Shown here: positions 9,710-18,466 of the stretch, in pieces
Layout of the letters: the number at the start of each line of letters is the position of its first letter
Position numbering within the stretch: position 1 is the first letter of the stretch
NCBI GenBank assembly: GCA_019747815.1
Contig: JAIEQJ010000022.1
Location: 163,801-227,800, forward strand
Length of the DNA: 64,000 nt
Direction of reading: 5' to 3'
From: Hyphomonadaceae bacterium
GTDB taxonomy: Bacteria; Pseudomonadota; Alphaproteobacteria; Rhizobiales; Hyphomicrobiaceae
The notes under the pieces: generated by a model
Databases searched by the model: none
Told to the model about the DNA's origin: nothing
The model's input: only the letters and a program-made list of their open reading frames with translations
Translations under genes and position numbers: made by a program

Positions 9710-9934
9710 CGGTCTCCCCTCTCATGTCTCGGAGGTCGCGCTTGCCTTGCGCCTGGGCTCCGGGTCGGCGCCATTGGCCGCAGTTGCGTCACTCTGCCCA
9801 TAGCGCGCGAGCCTATCATCCGCCGCGCAGTCCGGCAGCCAGCTCGACGGCCCCGGCAGCGGCCGCTATGGTCCGCCCGCCATCCCTAGTGCCACTCTCG
9901 TCACGCTGCGCGTCACAGCACTCCGGAGCCACCG

Positions 9935-10783
9935 ATGATCATCCGGCAAATCAAGAATATCCTTGGGGCCGTCTACGCACTCTATGCCGACAGCGGTTTT
10001 GCCATGGCCGGCGCGGTCGCCTATTCGTTCGTGCTGTCGCTGTTTCCGTTTTGCATCTTCCTGGCCGCGGTGGCCGGCTATTTCGGCGGCGAAGCCTTGG
10101 CCAAGCAGGGCGTCGAGCAATTGTTCGAGATCGCGCCGGCGCCCGTCGCCGAGGCGCTGGCGCCCGAGGTCATGGCGGTGATGGGCAAGAGCCGGTTCGG
10201 GCTGCTGACAGTGGGCGCCCTGATTGCCCTGTTCTTTGCAACCAGTGCCATCGAGAGCCTCAGAGCCGCCCTCAACAACGCCTATCGCCAGAAGGAGCAG
10301 CGCTCCTACTTCCGCTGCCTGCTGCAAAGCACGGTGTTCGTCATTCTAAGCGCGCTCGGCATGCTGGTGCTGACGTGGGGCGTGGTGGTCGGGCCGATCG
10401 TGATGGCCCGCTTCAAGCCCACCCCGCTGCTCTGGCTCGCCGATGCAAGCTGGTTTGCGGTGATCGTGCGCTTCGCGATCGTCTTTGCGGCGATCGGCTT
10501 GCAGCTGCTGGCCTACCATCTGTGGCTGGCAGCGGGTAACCGCCGCTTTGGCGATGTCTGGCCCGGCATCCTGCTCAGCATCATTCTGTGGGTCCTGGCC
10601 GCCAGGCTGTTCGGCTCGTGGCTCACCATCAGCGACTACTCCCGCTTCTATGCGGGCCTGACCCAGATCATGAGCGCACTCGTCTTCTTCCAGGTTTCGG
10701 CGATCATCGTCATTCTCGGCGCCGAGCTCAATCGCGGCCTGCTCGAGCTGCGCGAGCGCCTTGCCGGCCGAAACAGCGTGTGA
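9935..10783 (+). CDS. YihY/BrkB-family inner-membrane protein
   Basis: A 282-residue polytopic protein of the YihY (formerly 'RNase BN'/BrkB) family. The N-terminal signature GAVAYSFVLSLFPFCIFLAA and the central FFATSAIESLRAALNNAYRQKE are typical, and about six hydrophobic segments are visible. A GGAG site precedes the ATG at 9935. The family's role is not settled (transporter or envelope function has been suggested). It is transcribed away from the mcd group and towards ccr, with only 31 bp between the two stops. Confidence 0.9.
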   Translation: MIIRQIKNILGAVYALYADSGFAMAGAVAYSFVLSLFPFCIFLAAVAGYFGGEALAKQGVEQLFEIAPAPVAEALAPEVMAVMGKSRFGLLTVGALIALFFATSAIESLRAALNNAYRQKEQRSYFRCLLQSTVFVILSALGMLVLTWGVVVGPIVMARFKPTPLLWLADASWFAVIVRFAIVFAAIGLQLLAYHLWLAAGNRRFGDVWPGILLSIILWVLAARLFGSWLTISDYSRFYAGLTQIMSALVFFQVSAIIVILGAELNRGLLELRERLAGRNSV

Positions 10784-10814
10784 ACCCCGTTTCGTGCCGG
10801 CGATACGGCGCCCG

Positions 10815-12185
10815 TCAACCGAACCGCTTGCGGCTTTCCTCGATCGCGTCCTCGAACGTGCGCAGGCCCGTGGCCGGGGCGCTGACGAGCACCGCCATGT
10901 TGCCGGGCTTGTGCTCGTTCTTCCACATGCGGGTGTGCGCCTTGGGGATCTGGGCCCAGGGGAAGACCTCTGACATCGCCGGATCGATCCGGCGCTCGAT
11001 GACGAGCTTGTTGGCCTGAGCCGCCTGCAGCAGGTTGGCGAAGTGCGAGCCCTGCACGCGCTTCTGATGCATCCACAAATAGCGCGCATCCATCGTCAGG
11101 TTGTACCCGGTCGTGCCGGCGCAGATGACGACCATGCCGCCGCGCTTCACGACGAACACCGAGACCGGAAAGGTGGCGGCACCGGGATGCTCGAACACGA
11201 AATCGACATTGTTGCCCTTGCCGGTGATCTCCCAGATGGCGGCGCCGAACTTGCGCACCTCCTTGAACCAGGCGTCGTACTCGGGCGTCCCCACCTGGGG
11301 CATCTCGCCCCAGCAGTTGAACTTCTTGCGGTTGATGACGCCGCGCGCCCCGAGCTGCATGACGAACTCGCGCTTGTCGTCCTCCGACACGACGCCGATG
11401 GCATTGGCGCCGACGGTGGCAATGAGCTGCACCGCCATCGAGCCAAGCCCGCCGGAAGCGCCCCACACCAGGATGTTGTGGCCCGGGCGAATGACATGCG
11501 GGCGATGCCCGAACAGCATGCGATAGGCGGTCGCCAGCACCAGAGTGTAGGAGGCGCTCTCCTCCCACGTCAGGTGCTTGGGGCGCGCCAGCAGTTGCCG
11601 ATCCTGCACGCGACAGAACTGTGCAAACGAGCCGTCGGGCGTCTCGTAGCCCCAGATGCGCTGCGAGGGCGAGAACATCGGATCGCCGCCGTTGCATTCC
11701 TCGTCGTCGCCGTCGTCCTGGTTGCAGTGGATGACGACCTCATCGCCGACCTTCCAGCGCTTCACCTTCGAGCCGACCGCGTAGACGATCCCGGCCGCGT
11801 CCGAGCCGGCGATGTGATAGGGGTTCTTGTGCACATCGAGCGTCGAGATCGGCTTGCCGAGCGAGGCCCACACGCCGTTGTAGTTCACGCCCGCCGCCAT
11901 CACGAGCACGAGCACGTCGTGGCTGTCGAGCTCCCACGTCGGCAGCACTTCGATCTGCATGGCCTGGTCGGGAGGACCGTGGCGTTCCTTGCGGATCGCC
12001 CATGCGTACATCTTTGACGGCACGTGGCCGAGCGGCGGGATCTCGCCGACCTCGTAGAGGTCCTTGCGCGCCAGCCCCGGCGCCGTGGCCGGCTGAGCCA
12101 CGGCCGATGCCATGGGCACCACTCTCGCCGTTCCCGTCGATGCCGCGGACGGTGTCTGCGATCGTTGATTTGCGCGTGCTGCCAT
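10815..12185 (-). CDS. ccr: Crotonyl-CoA carboxylase/reductase
   Basis: A 456-residue member of the zinc-free MDR superfamily and the signature enzyme of the ethylmalonyl-CoA pathway: crotonyl-CoA + CO2 + NADPH gives ethylmalonyl-CoA. Typical stretches are GSDAAGIVYAVGSKVKRWK, EECNGGDPMFSPSQRIWGYE, the Rossmann motif ILVWGASGGLGSMAVQL, and VDFVFEHPGAATFP. The ATG at 12185 has a clear GGGAGGT ribosome site; the frame continues to 12362 without family sequence. With mcd and ecm in the same 8 kb it marks acetyl-CoA assimilation without isocitrate lyase. Confidence 0.97.
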   Translation of the reverse strand: MAARANQRSQTPSAASTGTARVVPMASAVAQPATAPGLARKDLYEVGEIPPLGHVPSKMYAWAIRKERHGPPDQAMQIEVLPTWELDSHDVLVLVMAAGVNYNGVWASLGKPISTLDVHKNPYHIAGSDAAGIVYAVGSKVKRWKVGDEVVIHCNQDDGDDEECNGGDPMFSPSQRIWGYETPDGSFAQFCRVQDRQLLARPKHLTWEESASYTLVLATAYRMLFGHRPHVIRPGHNILVWGASGGLGSMAVQLIATVGANAIGVVSEDDKREFVMQLGARGVINRKKFNCWGEMPQVGTPEYDAWFKEVRKFGAAIWEITGKGNNVDFVFEHPGAATFPVSVFVVKRGGMVVICAGTTGYNLTMDARYLWMHQKRVQGSHFANLLQAAQANKLVIERRIDPAMSEVFPWAQIPKAHTRMWKNEHKPGNMAVLVSAPATGLRTFEDAIEESRKRFG

Positions 12186-12376
12186 TGCTGCCACCTCCCG
12201 AGGTCTCACGGGTGCTTGCGGCGCCCGTGCACCGGAGGGTCGGACAGTTCTCTGCACCGCACAAGCAAATTTTGCAGCGCACCCGCAAGTATTGCTTAAG
12301 TCGAGACGGATACTCTTGAGGGACGCGCGCGCCACACGGACATCCTTCGCGCAAGAGCTCATGCCGGCGATGTGCT

Positions 12377-12712
12377 TTGGATGAAATAATCAAGCATCTT
12401 GGCAATATCTACGCCATCGATCGGCCAACGCTTGGTCTCATCGCCGCGTTGTCTGCGGTTTCCGCCTTTGTTCTCAGAGATTACATGGCGAATGCTGTCT
12501 TCGCGATATTTTCCTTCCCCGTCCTTTTTACCTGCTCTGTTCTCGTTCAATACATTTTTATACTTGGAGATGTCTATGTTTTCGGAAGGATGGACCAGTG
12601 GGCGATGTGGACCATCATTGCCTCGATCGTCGGGAACATCGCGGGAATAGCGCTCGTGGCTTGGTTCGGGAGGCTCAGAGACGCCATCACCATGGCGCAG
12701 GGCCGGCGCTGA
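12377..12712 (+). CDS. Small hypothetical membrane protein, AT-richer than its surroundings
   Basis: A 111-residue frame (TTG at 12377) with about three hydrophobic segments: GLIAALSAVSAFVL, ANAVFAIFSFPVLFTCSVLVQYIF and MWTIIASIVGNIAGIALVAW. The first two thirds of the gene are visibly richer in A and T and use different codons from the flanking ccr and ecm genes, suggesting a later arrival. No good ribosome site precedes the start. I recognise no family. It lies in the divergent space between ccr and ecm. Confidence 0.55.
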   Translation: MDEIIKHLGNIYAIDRPTLGLIAALSAVSAFVLRDYMANAVFAIFSFPVLFTCSVLVQYIFILGDVYVFGRMDQWAMWTIIASIVGNIAGIALVAWFGRLRDAITMAQGRR

Positions 12713-12803
12713 CCTCTGCCGCGTCGCGCAAGGATGGTCTTGCGCCGCACACCGCCTGAGCTAGGTTGGGCCCGATCTCGCGCTTGCGAAAGGAAACGGC
12801 GTC

Positions 12804-14807
12804 ATGACCCAGCGCACAGGCGCGCAACCGCCTTCTGGCACACCCGTGCGCGACAAGCCCTGGCTGATCCGGACCTATTCGGGGCACTCGACGGCGGCCA
12901 AGTCGAACGAGCTCTACCGCAAGAACCTCGCCAAGGGTCAGACCGGCCTGTCCATTGCTTTCGATCTGCCGACGCAGACCGGTTATGATTCCGACCACGA
13001 GCTCGCGCGCGGCGAGGTGGGCAAGGTGGGCGTGCCGGTCTCCCATCTCGGCGACATGCGCACGCTGCTCACCGGCATCCCGCTCGAGCAGATGAACACG
13101 TCGATGACCATCAACGCCACGGCGGCGTGGCTGCTGGCGCTCTATGTCGCCGTCGCCGACGAGCAGGGCGCTGAGCGCGCCAAGCTCACGGGCACGATCC
13201 AGAACGACATCATCAAGGAGTATCTCTCGCGCGGCACCTACGTGTTTCCGCCCGGGCCGTCGCTGCGCCTGATCAAGGACACCATCCTGTTCACCGGCGG
13301 CGCGATGCCGAAATGGAACCCGACCAATGTCTGCTCCTATCACCTGCAGGAGGCCGGGGCCACGCCGGTGCAGGAGCTTGCCTACGCGCTGGCGACCGCG
13401 CAGGCCGTGCTGGACGCGGTCAAGGCCTCCGGCGAGGTCGCATCCGGCGATTTCGGTCCGATCGTCGGGCGCATCTCGTTCTTCGTCAACGCCGGCCTGC
13501 GGTTCGTCACCGAGGTGTGCAAGATGCGCGCCTTCACCGAGCTGTGGGACGAGATCACGGCGACACGCTACGGCGTGACCGATCCCAAGCACCGGCTGTT
13601 TCGCTACGGCGTGCAGGTGAACTCGCTGGGGCTGACCGAGCAGCAGCCCGAGAACAACGTCTATCGCATTCTGATCGAGATGCTGGCGGTGACGCTGTCG
13701 AAGGATGCACGTGCGCGCGCCGTGCAGCTGCCGGCCTGGAACGAGGCCCTGGGTCTGCCGCGGCCTTGGGACCAGCAGTGGTCCATTCGCATGCAGCAGA
13801 TCCTGGCGTACGAGACCGATCTGCTCGAATACCCGGACATCTTCGCGGGCTCCACGGCGATTGCGCGCAAGGTCGCAGAGCTGAAGAGCGCCGCCAAGGC
13901 GGAGCTGGCCCGCCTCGACGACATGGGCGGCGCCGTGGCCGCCATCGACATGATGAAGCGCGCGCTGGTCGAGAGCAACACCGAGCGGCTGCGCCGGATC
14001 GAGGCCGGCGAGCAGATCGTCGTCGGCGTCAATCGCTGGACCGAGACGGAGGCTTCCCCGCTCGTCACCGCCGATGGCGCGATCGAAGCCGTCGACCCGG
14101 CGATCGAGCGTGAGCAGGTCGGCCGCCTTGCGGCCTGGCGCGCCGCGCGGGACGCGGCGGCTGTCACGCGGGCCTTGCGGGATCTGGAGCGGGCCGCCAA
14201 GGAAGGCCGCAACGTGATGGAGCCGTCGATCGCCTGCGCCAAGGCCGGCGTCACGACCGGAGAATGGGGTGCCGCGCTGCGCGCCGCATTCGGCGAATAT
14301 CGCGCTCCGACGGGCGTTGCGCGTGCCATGGCGGCGCGCGCCGACACCGGCTTGGACGAGGTGCGCCAGGAGGTCGAACGGGTGTCCTCGCGCCTGGGCC
14401 GGCGCATCAAGCTGCTGGTGGGCAAGCCGGGGCTGGACGGGCACTCCAACGGCGCCGAGCAGATCGCCGTGCGTGCGCGCGACTGCGGCATGGAGGTCGT
14501 CTACGAAGGCATCCGTCTCACACCGAGCCAGATCGTGCGCGCGGCGTCGGACGAGGCGGTGCATGTGGTGGGGCTGTCGATCCTCTCCGGCAGCCACGTG
14601 CCCCTGGTCGAGGATGTGGTTGAGCGCATGCACAAGGACGGCCTGGATGACGTGCCGTTGATCGTCGGCGGCATCATTCCCCCCGAGGATGCGGCCAAGC
14701 TGAGGCGCCTGGGCGTTGCCGCCGTCTTCACGCCCAAGGATTTCCAGCTCAATGCCATCATGCGCGACATCGTGCGGCTGGTGGATCAGGGCGCGCAGCC
14801 CGCGTAA
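12804..14807 (+). CDS. ecm: Ethylmalonyl-CoA mutase, adenosylcobalamin dependent
   Basis: A 667-residue single-chain mutase (also called MeaA) that converts (2R)-ethylmalonyl-CoA to methylsuccinyl-CoA. The N-terminal catalytic barrel has YSGHSTAAKSNELYRKNL and GLSIAFDLPTQTGYDSD; the C-terminal cobalamin domain has the base-off motif DxHxxG as D545-H547-G550 in GLDGHSNG. The short length and the lack of the extended linker seen in methylmalonyl-CoA mutase point to Ecm. GAAAGGAAACGG precedes the ATG at 12804. It is divergent from ccr and convergent with the BoxR-type gene. No cobalamin riboswitch is visible upstream. Confidence 0.95.
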   Translation: MTQRTGAQPPSGTPVRDKPWLIRTYSGHSTAAKSNELYRKNLAKGQTGLSIAFDLPTQTGYDSDHELARGEVGKVGVPVSHLGDMRTLLTGIPLEQMNTSMTINATAAWLLALYVAVADEQGAERAKLTGTIQNDIIKEYLSRGTYVFPPGPSLRLIKDTILFTGGAMPKWNPTNVCSYHLQEAGATPVQELAYALATAQAVLDAVKASGEVASGDFGPIVGRISFFVNAGLRFVTEVCKMRAFTELWDEITATRYGVTDPKHRLFRYGVQVNSLGLTEQQPENNVYRILIEMLAVTLSKDARARAVQLPAWNEALGLPRPWDQQWSIRMQQILAYETDLLEYPDIFAGSTAIARKVAELKSAAKAELARLDDMGGAVAAIDMMKRALVESNTERLRRIEAGEQIVVGVNRWTETEASPLVTADGAIEAVDPAIEREQVGRLAAWRAARDAAAVTRALRDLERAAKEGRNVMEPSIACAKAGVTTGEWGAALRAAFGEYRAPTGVARAMAARADTGLDEVRQEVERVSSRLGRRIKLLVGKPGLDGHSNGAEQIAVRARDCGMEVVYEGIRLTPSQIVRAASDEAVHVVGLSILSGSHVPLVEDVVERMHKDGLDDVPLIVGGIIPPEDAAKLRRLGVAAVFTPKDFQLNAIMRDIVRLVDQGAQPA

Positions 14808-14842
14808 GGTGTGGCGGGCGGGGCAGCGCGGGTTTTCGGCGC

Positions 14843-15763
14843 TCAGGACGCGGCGTTTGCTGCCGCGTTGCGCTGCGCCACGGCTGCCAGCAGGGCGGCG
14901 AAGGCCTGCGCCTCGTTCTTGTCGGACGTATTGATCTCGACGTCGGCCTTGGCATAGAGCGCCGTGCGGCTCTCGAGGATGATCTTGAGATCGTCCATCG
15001 CCTGCGGACCTTCGGCCATGGGGCGCAGGTCGCCCTGCGCCAGCACGCGGCCCATGTGCTCGTCCGGCTTGGCGCTCAGCCAAACCACGAAGCACGCCGA
15101 CAGCAAGAGATCGTAGGTCGACGGCTCCGTCACCAGGCTTCCGCCGGTCGCGATCACGGCGCGGTCGAAGCGCTCGATGATCGTCTCCAGGCACTGGCGC
15201 TCGAGCCGGCGGTACATGGCCTGGCCGTGCGTGGCGAAAATCTCGGAGAGCTCCATGCCGCTCGCCCGCTCGATCTCGCGATCGAGTTCCACGAAGGGCA
15301 CGGCAAGCGCCTGCGCCGCAAGCAGGCCCAGCGTGGTCTTGCCGGCGCCGCGCAGACCGATGAGGGCAATGCGCCCCTGCGCGGCGGCGCTCGGCTTGCC
15401 GAAGCGCTGGGCCAACAACCGCCGGGCCTCGGCAAGCTCGGGCGGCGAGAGGCGCTCGAGCTGGTGGATGGCGAGGGTCAGATCGATGGGCCGCTCCTGC
15501 TGGTCGCCGATGAGCTGGGCGACCTCCAGCCCCAGGGCATCCGCGATCTGGCGCAGGACGAGCAGGGAGGCATTGCCGGCGCCCCGCTCCAGCTCGGCCA
15601 GGTAGCGCTCCGAGACGCCGGATGCCTTGGACAGGATCTTGCGCGACATGCCGCGCCGGGCACGGCCCAGCCGCACGCGCTCCCCGACCCGTCTCAGGTA
15701 GGCTTCGTCGGCCGGGCCTTCGCCGCGCCGTTGCTCGGAGGCGATTTCGGTTGGAGAGGGCAT
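14843..15763 (-). CDS. boxR: BoxR/BzdR-type transcriptional regulator with a shikimate-kinase-like domain
   Basis: A 306-residue fusion: an XRE-type HTH at about residues 22-85 (SRKILSKASGVSERYLAELE) and a shikimate-kinase-like domain from about 130 with a P-loop GLRGAGKT (136-143). This architecture is characteristic of BzdR and BoxR, which repress benzoate-degradation genes and respond to benzoyl-CoA bound by the kinase-like domain. The ATG at 15763 starts the HTH domain directly; the frame runs back to 15907 without support. It is divergent from benzoate-CoA ligase, whose product is its expected effector, so feedback control across the shared 197-bp region is likely. Confidence 0.88.
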   Translation of the reverse strand: MPSPTEIASEQRRGEGPADEAYLRRVGERVRLGRARRGMSRKILSKASGVSERYLAELERGAGNASLLVLRQIADALGLEVAQLIGDQQERPIDLTLAIHQLERLSPPELAEARRLLAQRFGKPSAAAQGRIALIGLRGAGKTTLGLLAAQALAVPFVELDREIERASGMELSEIFATHGQAMYRRLERQCLETIIERFDRAVIATGGSLVTEPSTYDLLLSACFVVWLSAKPDEHMGRVLAQGDLRPMAEGPQAMDDLKIILESRTALYAKADVEINTSDKNEAQAFAALLAAVAQRNAAANAAS

Positions 15764-15786
15764 GCCATTTCCGTATTCCAGCTTGC

Positions 15787-15863
15787 TGCAGAATAATACA
15801 TCCGACCGCGAAAAAAGCCAAAAGGTGCCGGCTTCAATCTGTCGAAACTTGCAGTATGATGCA
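15787..15863. promoter_or_regulatory. Candidate BoxR operator pair (two TGCA-N6-TRCA sites)
   Basis: Between the divergent boxR and benzoate-CoA ligase genes lie TGCA-N6-TACA at 15787-15800 and TGCA-N6-TGCA at 15850-15863. They are 63 bp apart, close to six helical turns. TGCA half-sites with six-base spacing resemble operators described for BzdR; binding here is an inference. Confidence 0.5.
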
Positions 15864-15960
15864 GGTTGTCGTGCCGGCTGCTGCTTCTGGCAGGCATCAG
15901 CCCACAAGACGCGAGCGGCCCGCGCCCGTGTACCGTGCTGGTCGCCGATGGGGAGGAGAC

Positions 15961-17508
15961 ATGGACTATCCGCGCATCTACAACGCGGCGGCTGACATGG
16001 TCGACCGCAATGTCGCCCTCGGCCGCGCAGCCAAGACGGCGTTCATCGACCCCGGCGAGACGTTGGCCTACGGCGAGTTGCAGGCCCGCACCAACCGGAT
16101 GGCCAACCTGCTGGCGATCTACGGCATACCGCGCGAGGCGCGCGTGGCCCTGCTGCTGCTCGATGGCGTGGATTTTCCGGTGGCGTTCTGGGGCGCCATC
16201 AAGGCCGGCGTGGTGCCGGTCTGTCTCAACACGCTGCTGACGGCGGAGCAGTATGCCTACATCCTGAACGACAGCCGCGCCAAGGCGCTGGTCGTGTCGG
16301 CGCCGCTGCTCTCCGTCGTCCAGCCCATCCTCGGCCGGCTGCCGTTTCTCAAGCATGTGTTCGTTGCGGGCGGCGAGCCGCCGGCCTTTGCGCTCTCGTT
16401 CCGCGGCGAATTGGGCTTCCAGCAGCCCGAGACCGAGGTGGCGGATACCTGCGCCGACGAAACGGCCTTTTGGCTCTACTCCTCCGGGTCCACGGGCATG
16501 CCGAAGGGGGTGCGCCATGTGCACTCGAGCCCGATGGAGACGGCCCGGCTGACGGGCCAGGACTGTCTGGGCATTCGCGAGGACGACGTCATCTATTCAG
16601 CCGCCAAGCTGTTCTTCGCCTACGGCCTCGGCAACTCGATGTCGTTTCCCATGTCGGTCGGTGCCACCGCTGTGCTGCTGCCCGAGCGCCCGACGCCGGA
16701 AGCGGTGTTCCGCACGCTGAAGCAATATCAGCCGACCATGTTCTTCGGCGCCCCCACGCTCTATGCCGCGATGCTTGCCTATCCTGAGGGCATACCGGAG
16801 AACGGCTCGCAGCGCCTGCGCCAATGCGTGTCCGCCGGCGAGGCGCTGCCGGCCGACATCGGCAACGCCTTTCGGGCCAAGTTCGGCGTCGACATCCTCG
16901 ACGGCGTGGGCTCGACCGAGATGCTGCATCAGTACGTATGCAACAGTCCCCGCGCGCTGAAGTACGGCACGTCGGGGCGGCCGGTGCCGGGCTATGAGAT
17001 CCGGCTGGTGGACGAGAACGGCAACGACGTGCCCGACGGGGAGGTCGGCGAGATGCTGGTGCGGGGACCGAGCGCCGGTGACGGCTACTGGAACCAGCGC
17101 GCCAAGAGCCGCGCCACGTTCGAAGGCAACTGGACACGATCAGGCGACAAGTACATTAAGGACGCCGAGGGCTTCTACACCTACCAGGGCCGCACCGACG
17201 ACATGTTCAAGGTGTCGGGCATCTGGGTTTCGCCGTTCGAGGTCGAGAGCGCGCTCATCGGTCATGATGCCGTGCTGGAGGCGGCGGTGGTGCCGAAGGA
17301 GGACACCGACGGCTTGCTGAAGCCCAAGGCCTTCATTGTGCTGAAGCCCGGCAAGCCCGCGCCCAATGGTCTGCAGGACGCCTTGAAGGAGCATGTGAAG
17401 GCCAAGGCCGGCATGTGGAAATATCCGCGCTGGATCGAGATTGTCGACAGCCTGCCCAAGACCGCGACGGGCAAGATCCAGCGTTTCAAGCTGCGAGAGA
17501 ACGGCTAG
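15961..17508 (+). CDS. Benzoate-CoA ligase family protein
   Basis: A 515-residue AMP-forming acyl-CoA synthetase that should convert benzoate (or a close aromatic acid), ATP and CoA to benzoyl-CoA. The AMP motif is LYSSGSTGMPKGVRHVH; the second core is YGTSGRPVPGYEIRLVD; the hinge region is YQGRTDDMFKVSGIWVSP and the catalytic lysine lies in LPKTATGKIQRFK. Length and the SAAKLFFAYGLGNSM stretch fit the benzoate/hydroxybenzoate branch. A GGGGAGGAG site precedes the ATG at 15961. The adjacent BoxR-type regulator supports benzoate. None of the box or bad genes for later steps is in the window. Confidence 0.9.
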   Translation: MDYPRIYNAAADMVDRNVALGRAAKTAFIDPGETLAYGELQARTNRMANLLAIYGIPREARVALLLLDGVDFPVAFWGAIKAGVVPVCLNTLLTAEQYAYILNDSRAKALVVSAPLLSVVQPILGRLPFLKHVFVAGGEPPAFALSFRGELGFQQPETEVADTCADETAFWLYSSGSTGMPKGVRHVHSSPMETARLTGQDCLGIREDDVIYSAAKLFFAYGLGNSMSFPMSVGATAVLLPERPTPEAVFRTLKQYQPTMFFGAPTLYAAMLAYPEGIPENGSQRLRQCVSAGEALPADIGNAFRAKFGVDILDGVGSTEMLHQYVCNSPRALKYGTSGRPVPGYEIRLVDENGNDVPDGEVGEMLVRGPSAGDGYWNQRAKSRATFEGNWTRSGDKYIKDAEGFYTYQGRTDDMFKVSGIWVSPFEVESALIGHDAVLEAAVVPKEDTDGLLKPKAFIVLKPGKPAPNGLQDALKEHVKAKAGMWKYPRWIEIVDSLPKTATGKIQRFKLRENG

Positions 17509-17729
17509 TCCGTCTCGCGCAGCGTGGCGGCCAAGCTGCCGGCACCTGCTGCGCAAGCGGCGCGATTGCTCAGTGGGCCGCGCCCATGGCACGGCACCCA
17601 AGCCGGCCGCAAAGCGGCACCGGAACCATGCCTGCATCGGAGCGTTAGACCCTGCAGGAGCGGCCGGCCATCCGTGCGCGCTCATAGCCTCGATCAAGCT
17701 GTACGATCAGAAAAAAAGGAGTCTCCCCT

Positions 17730-17927
17730 ATGAACTGGGATCGCGTGGAGGGTAACTGGAAGCAGTTGACCGGCAAGCTCAAGGAGCAATGGGGCAAGCT
17801 CACCGACGATGATCTCACCCAGATCAACGGCAATCGCGAGCAGCTCGAAGGCAAGATCCAGGCGCGCTATGGCTACGCCAAGGATCAGGTGAAGAAGGAC
17901 GTGGACGATTGGCTGGGCCGCATGTAG
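17730..17927 (+). CDS. CsbD-family stress-response protein
   Basis: A 65-residue hydrophilic protein that matches the CsbD family along its whole length (MNWDRVEGNWKQLTGKLKEQ, then LEGKIQARYGYAKDQVKKDV). In other bacteria such proteins are induced by general stress; their biochemical role is unknown. An AAAGGAG site precedes the ATG. It is a single gene followed by a perfect 15-bp hairpin. Confidence 0.93.
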   Translation: MNWDRVEGNWKQLTGKLKEQWGKLTDDDLTQINGNREQLEGKIQARYGYAKDQVKKDVDDWLGRM

Positions 17928-17961
17928 CGCGGGGTCAAGCAACGTCCTTGTAGAACCTGGG

Positions 17962-17994
17962 TCCCGGATATTCGCCCGCGGCGAATATCCGGGA
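17962..17994. repeat. Perfect palindrome, REP-like or terminator-like hairpin
   Basis: TCCCGGATATTCGCC (17962-17976) pairs perfectly with GGCGAATATCCGGGA (17980-17994) around a CGC loop. The flanks (AACCTGGG before, TGACAG after) resemble a dispersed intergenic repeat type of Hyphomicrobiales. It has no T-run, so a REP-type repeat is more likely than a classical terminator, though it could end csbD transcription or protect its mRNA. Confidence 0.7.
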
Positions 17995-18094
17995 TGACAG
18001 GTGGCCCCATATCGCAATCCAAAACATCGCACCCCCCTTGTGCACAGCCGCGCCGGCGCGCATCGTCAAGCGTTGGCCAACTTGGGGGGCTGCC

Positions 18095-18466
18095 ATGTCG
18101 GGCACGTTCGAGGCGCAAGCACTGGTGCAGACGCGCGCCAGACGCAAGCAGCATCGGCTGGAGATGACGTTTGTCGACGCCGACGGCCGGCGGCAGACCA
18201 TCAGCCTTCCGGCGGCCGTGGCCGCCGATCTGGCGCAGGTGTTGACGTCGCTGTCCGCCGGTCTGAGCGAGCCTGGCAAAGCGCAATTCACCAGGATGCC
18301 GCGCCAGATGGCCGTTGGCAGCGCCAAGCACGAGCGTCTGGTGCTCATTCGGTTCGACGACGAGCCGCCCTATGGGCTCGATCCCGACGAGGCCGAGACC
18401 CTCTGGCGGGGTGTGCGCGAGGAGGCCGAGCAGGTGGCGCGCCTCAAGGCGCCGATGCGCCAATAG
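18095..18466 (+). CDS. Hypothetical protein (123 residues)
   Basis: From the ATG at 18095 (a GGGGGGC stretch upstream) the product is 123 residues with a plausible beta-rich core: RLEMTFVDADGRRQTISLPA, then LVLIRFDDEPPYGLDPDEAE and a C-terminal amphipathic helix. I know no family for it. Its last 25 bases are duplicated in tandem just after the stop codon. Neighbours (csbD upstream, a cyclase downstream) give no clue to function. Confidence 0.55.
   Translation: MSGTFEAQALVQTRARRKQHRLEMTFVDADGRRQTISLPAAVAADLAQVLTSLSAGLSEPGKAQFTRMPRQMAVGSAKHERLVLIRFDDEPPYGLDPDEAETLWRGVREEAEQVARLKAPMRQ

Noticed and set aside
12185..12804. Cobalamin riboswitch before ethylmalonyl-CoA mutase
   Set aside because: I could not find the conserved B12-box GCCACTG-like core or matching stems in the upstream region.
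12687..15821. A 1044-codon open frame on the minus strand across ecm and boxR
   Set aside because: It is antisense to ecm, which has full mutase motifs; the translated product is low-complexity Arg/Gly/Ala sequence without domains. High GC creates such frames.
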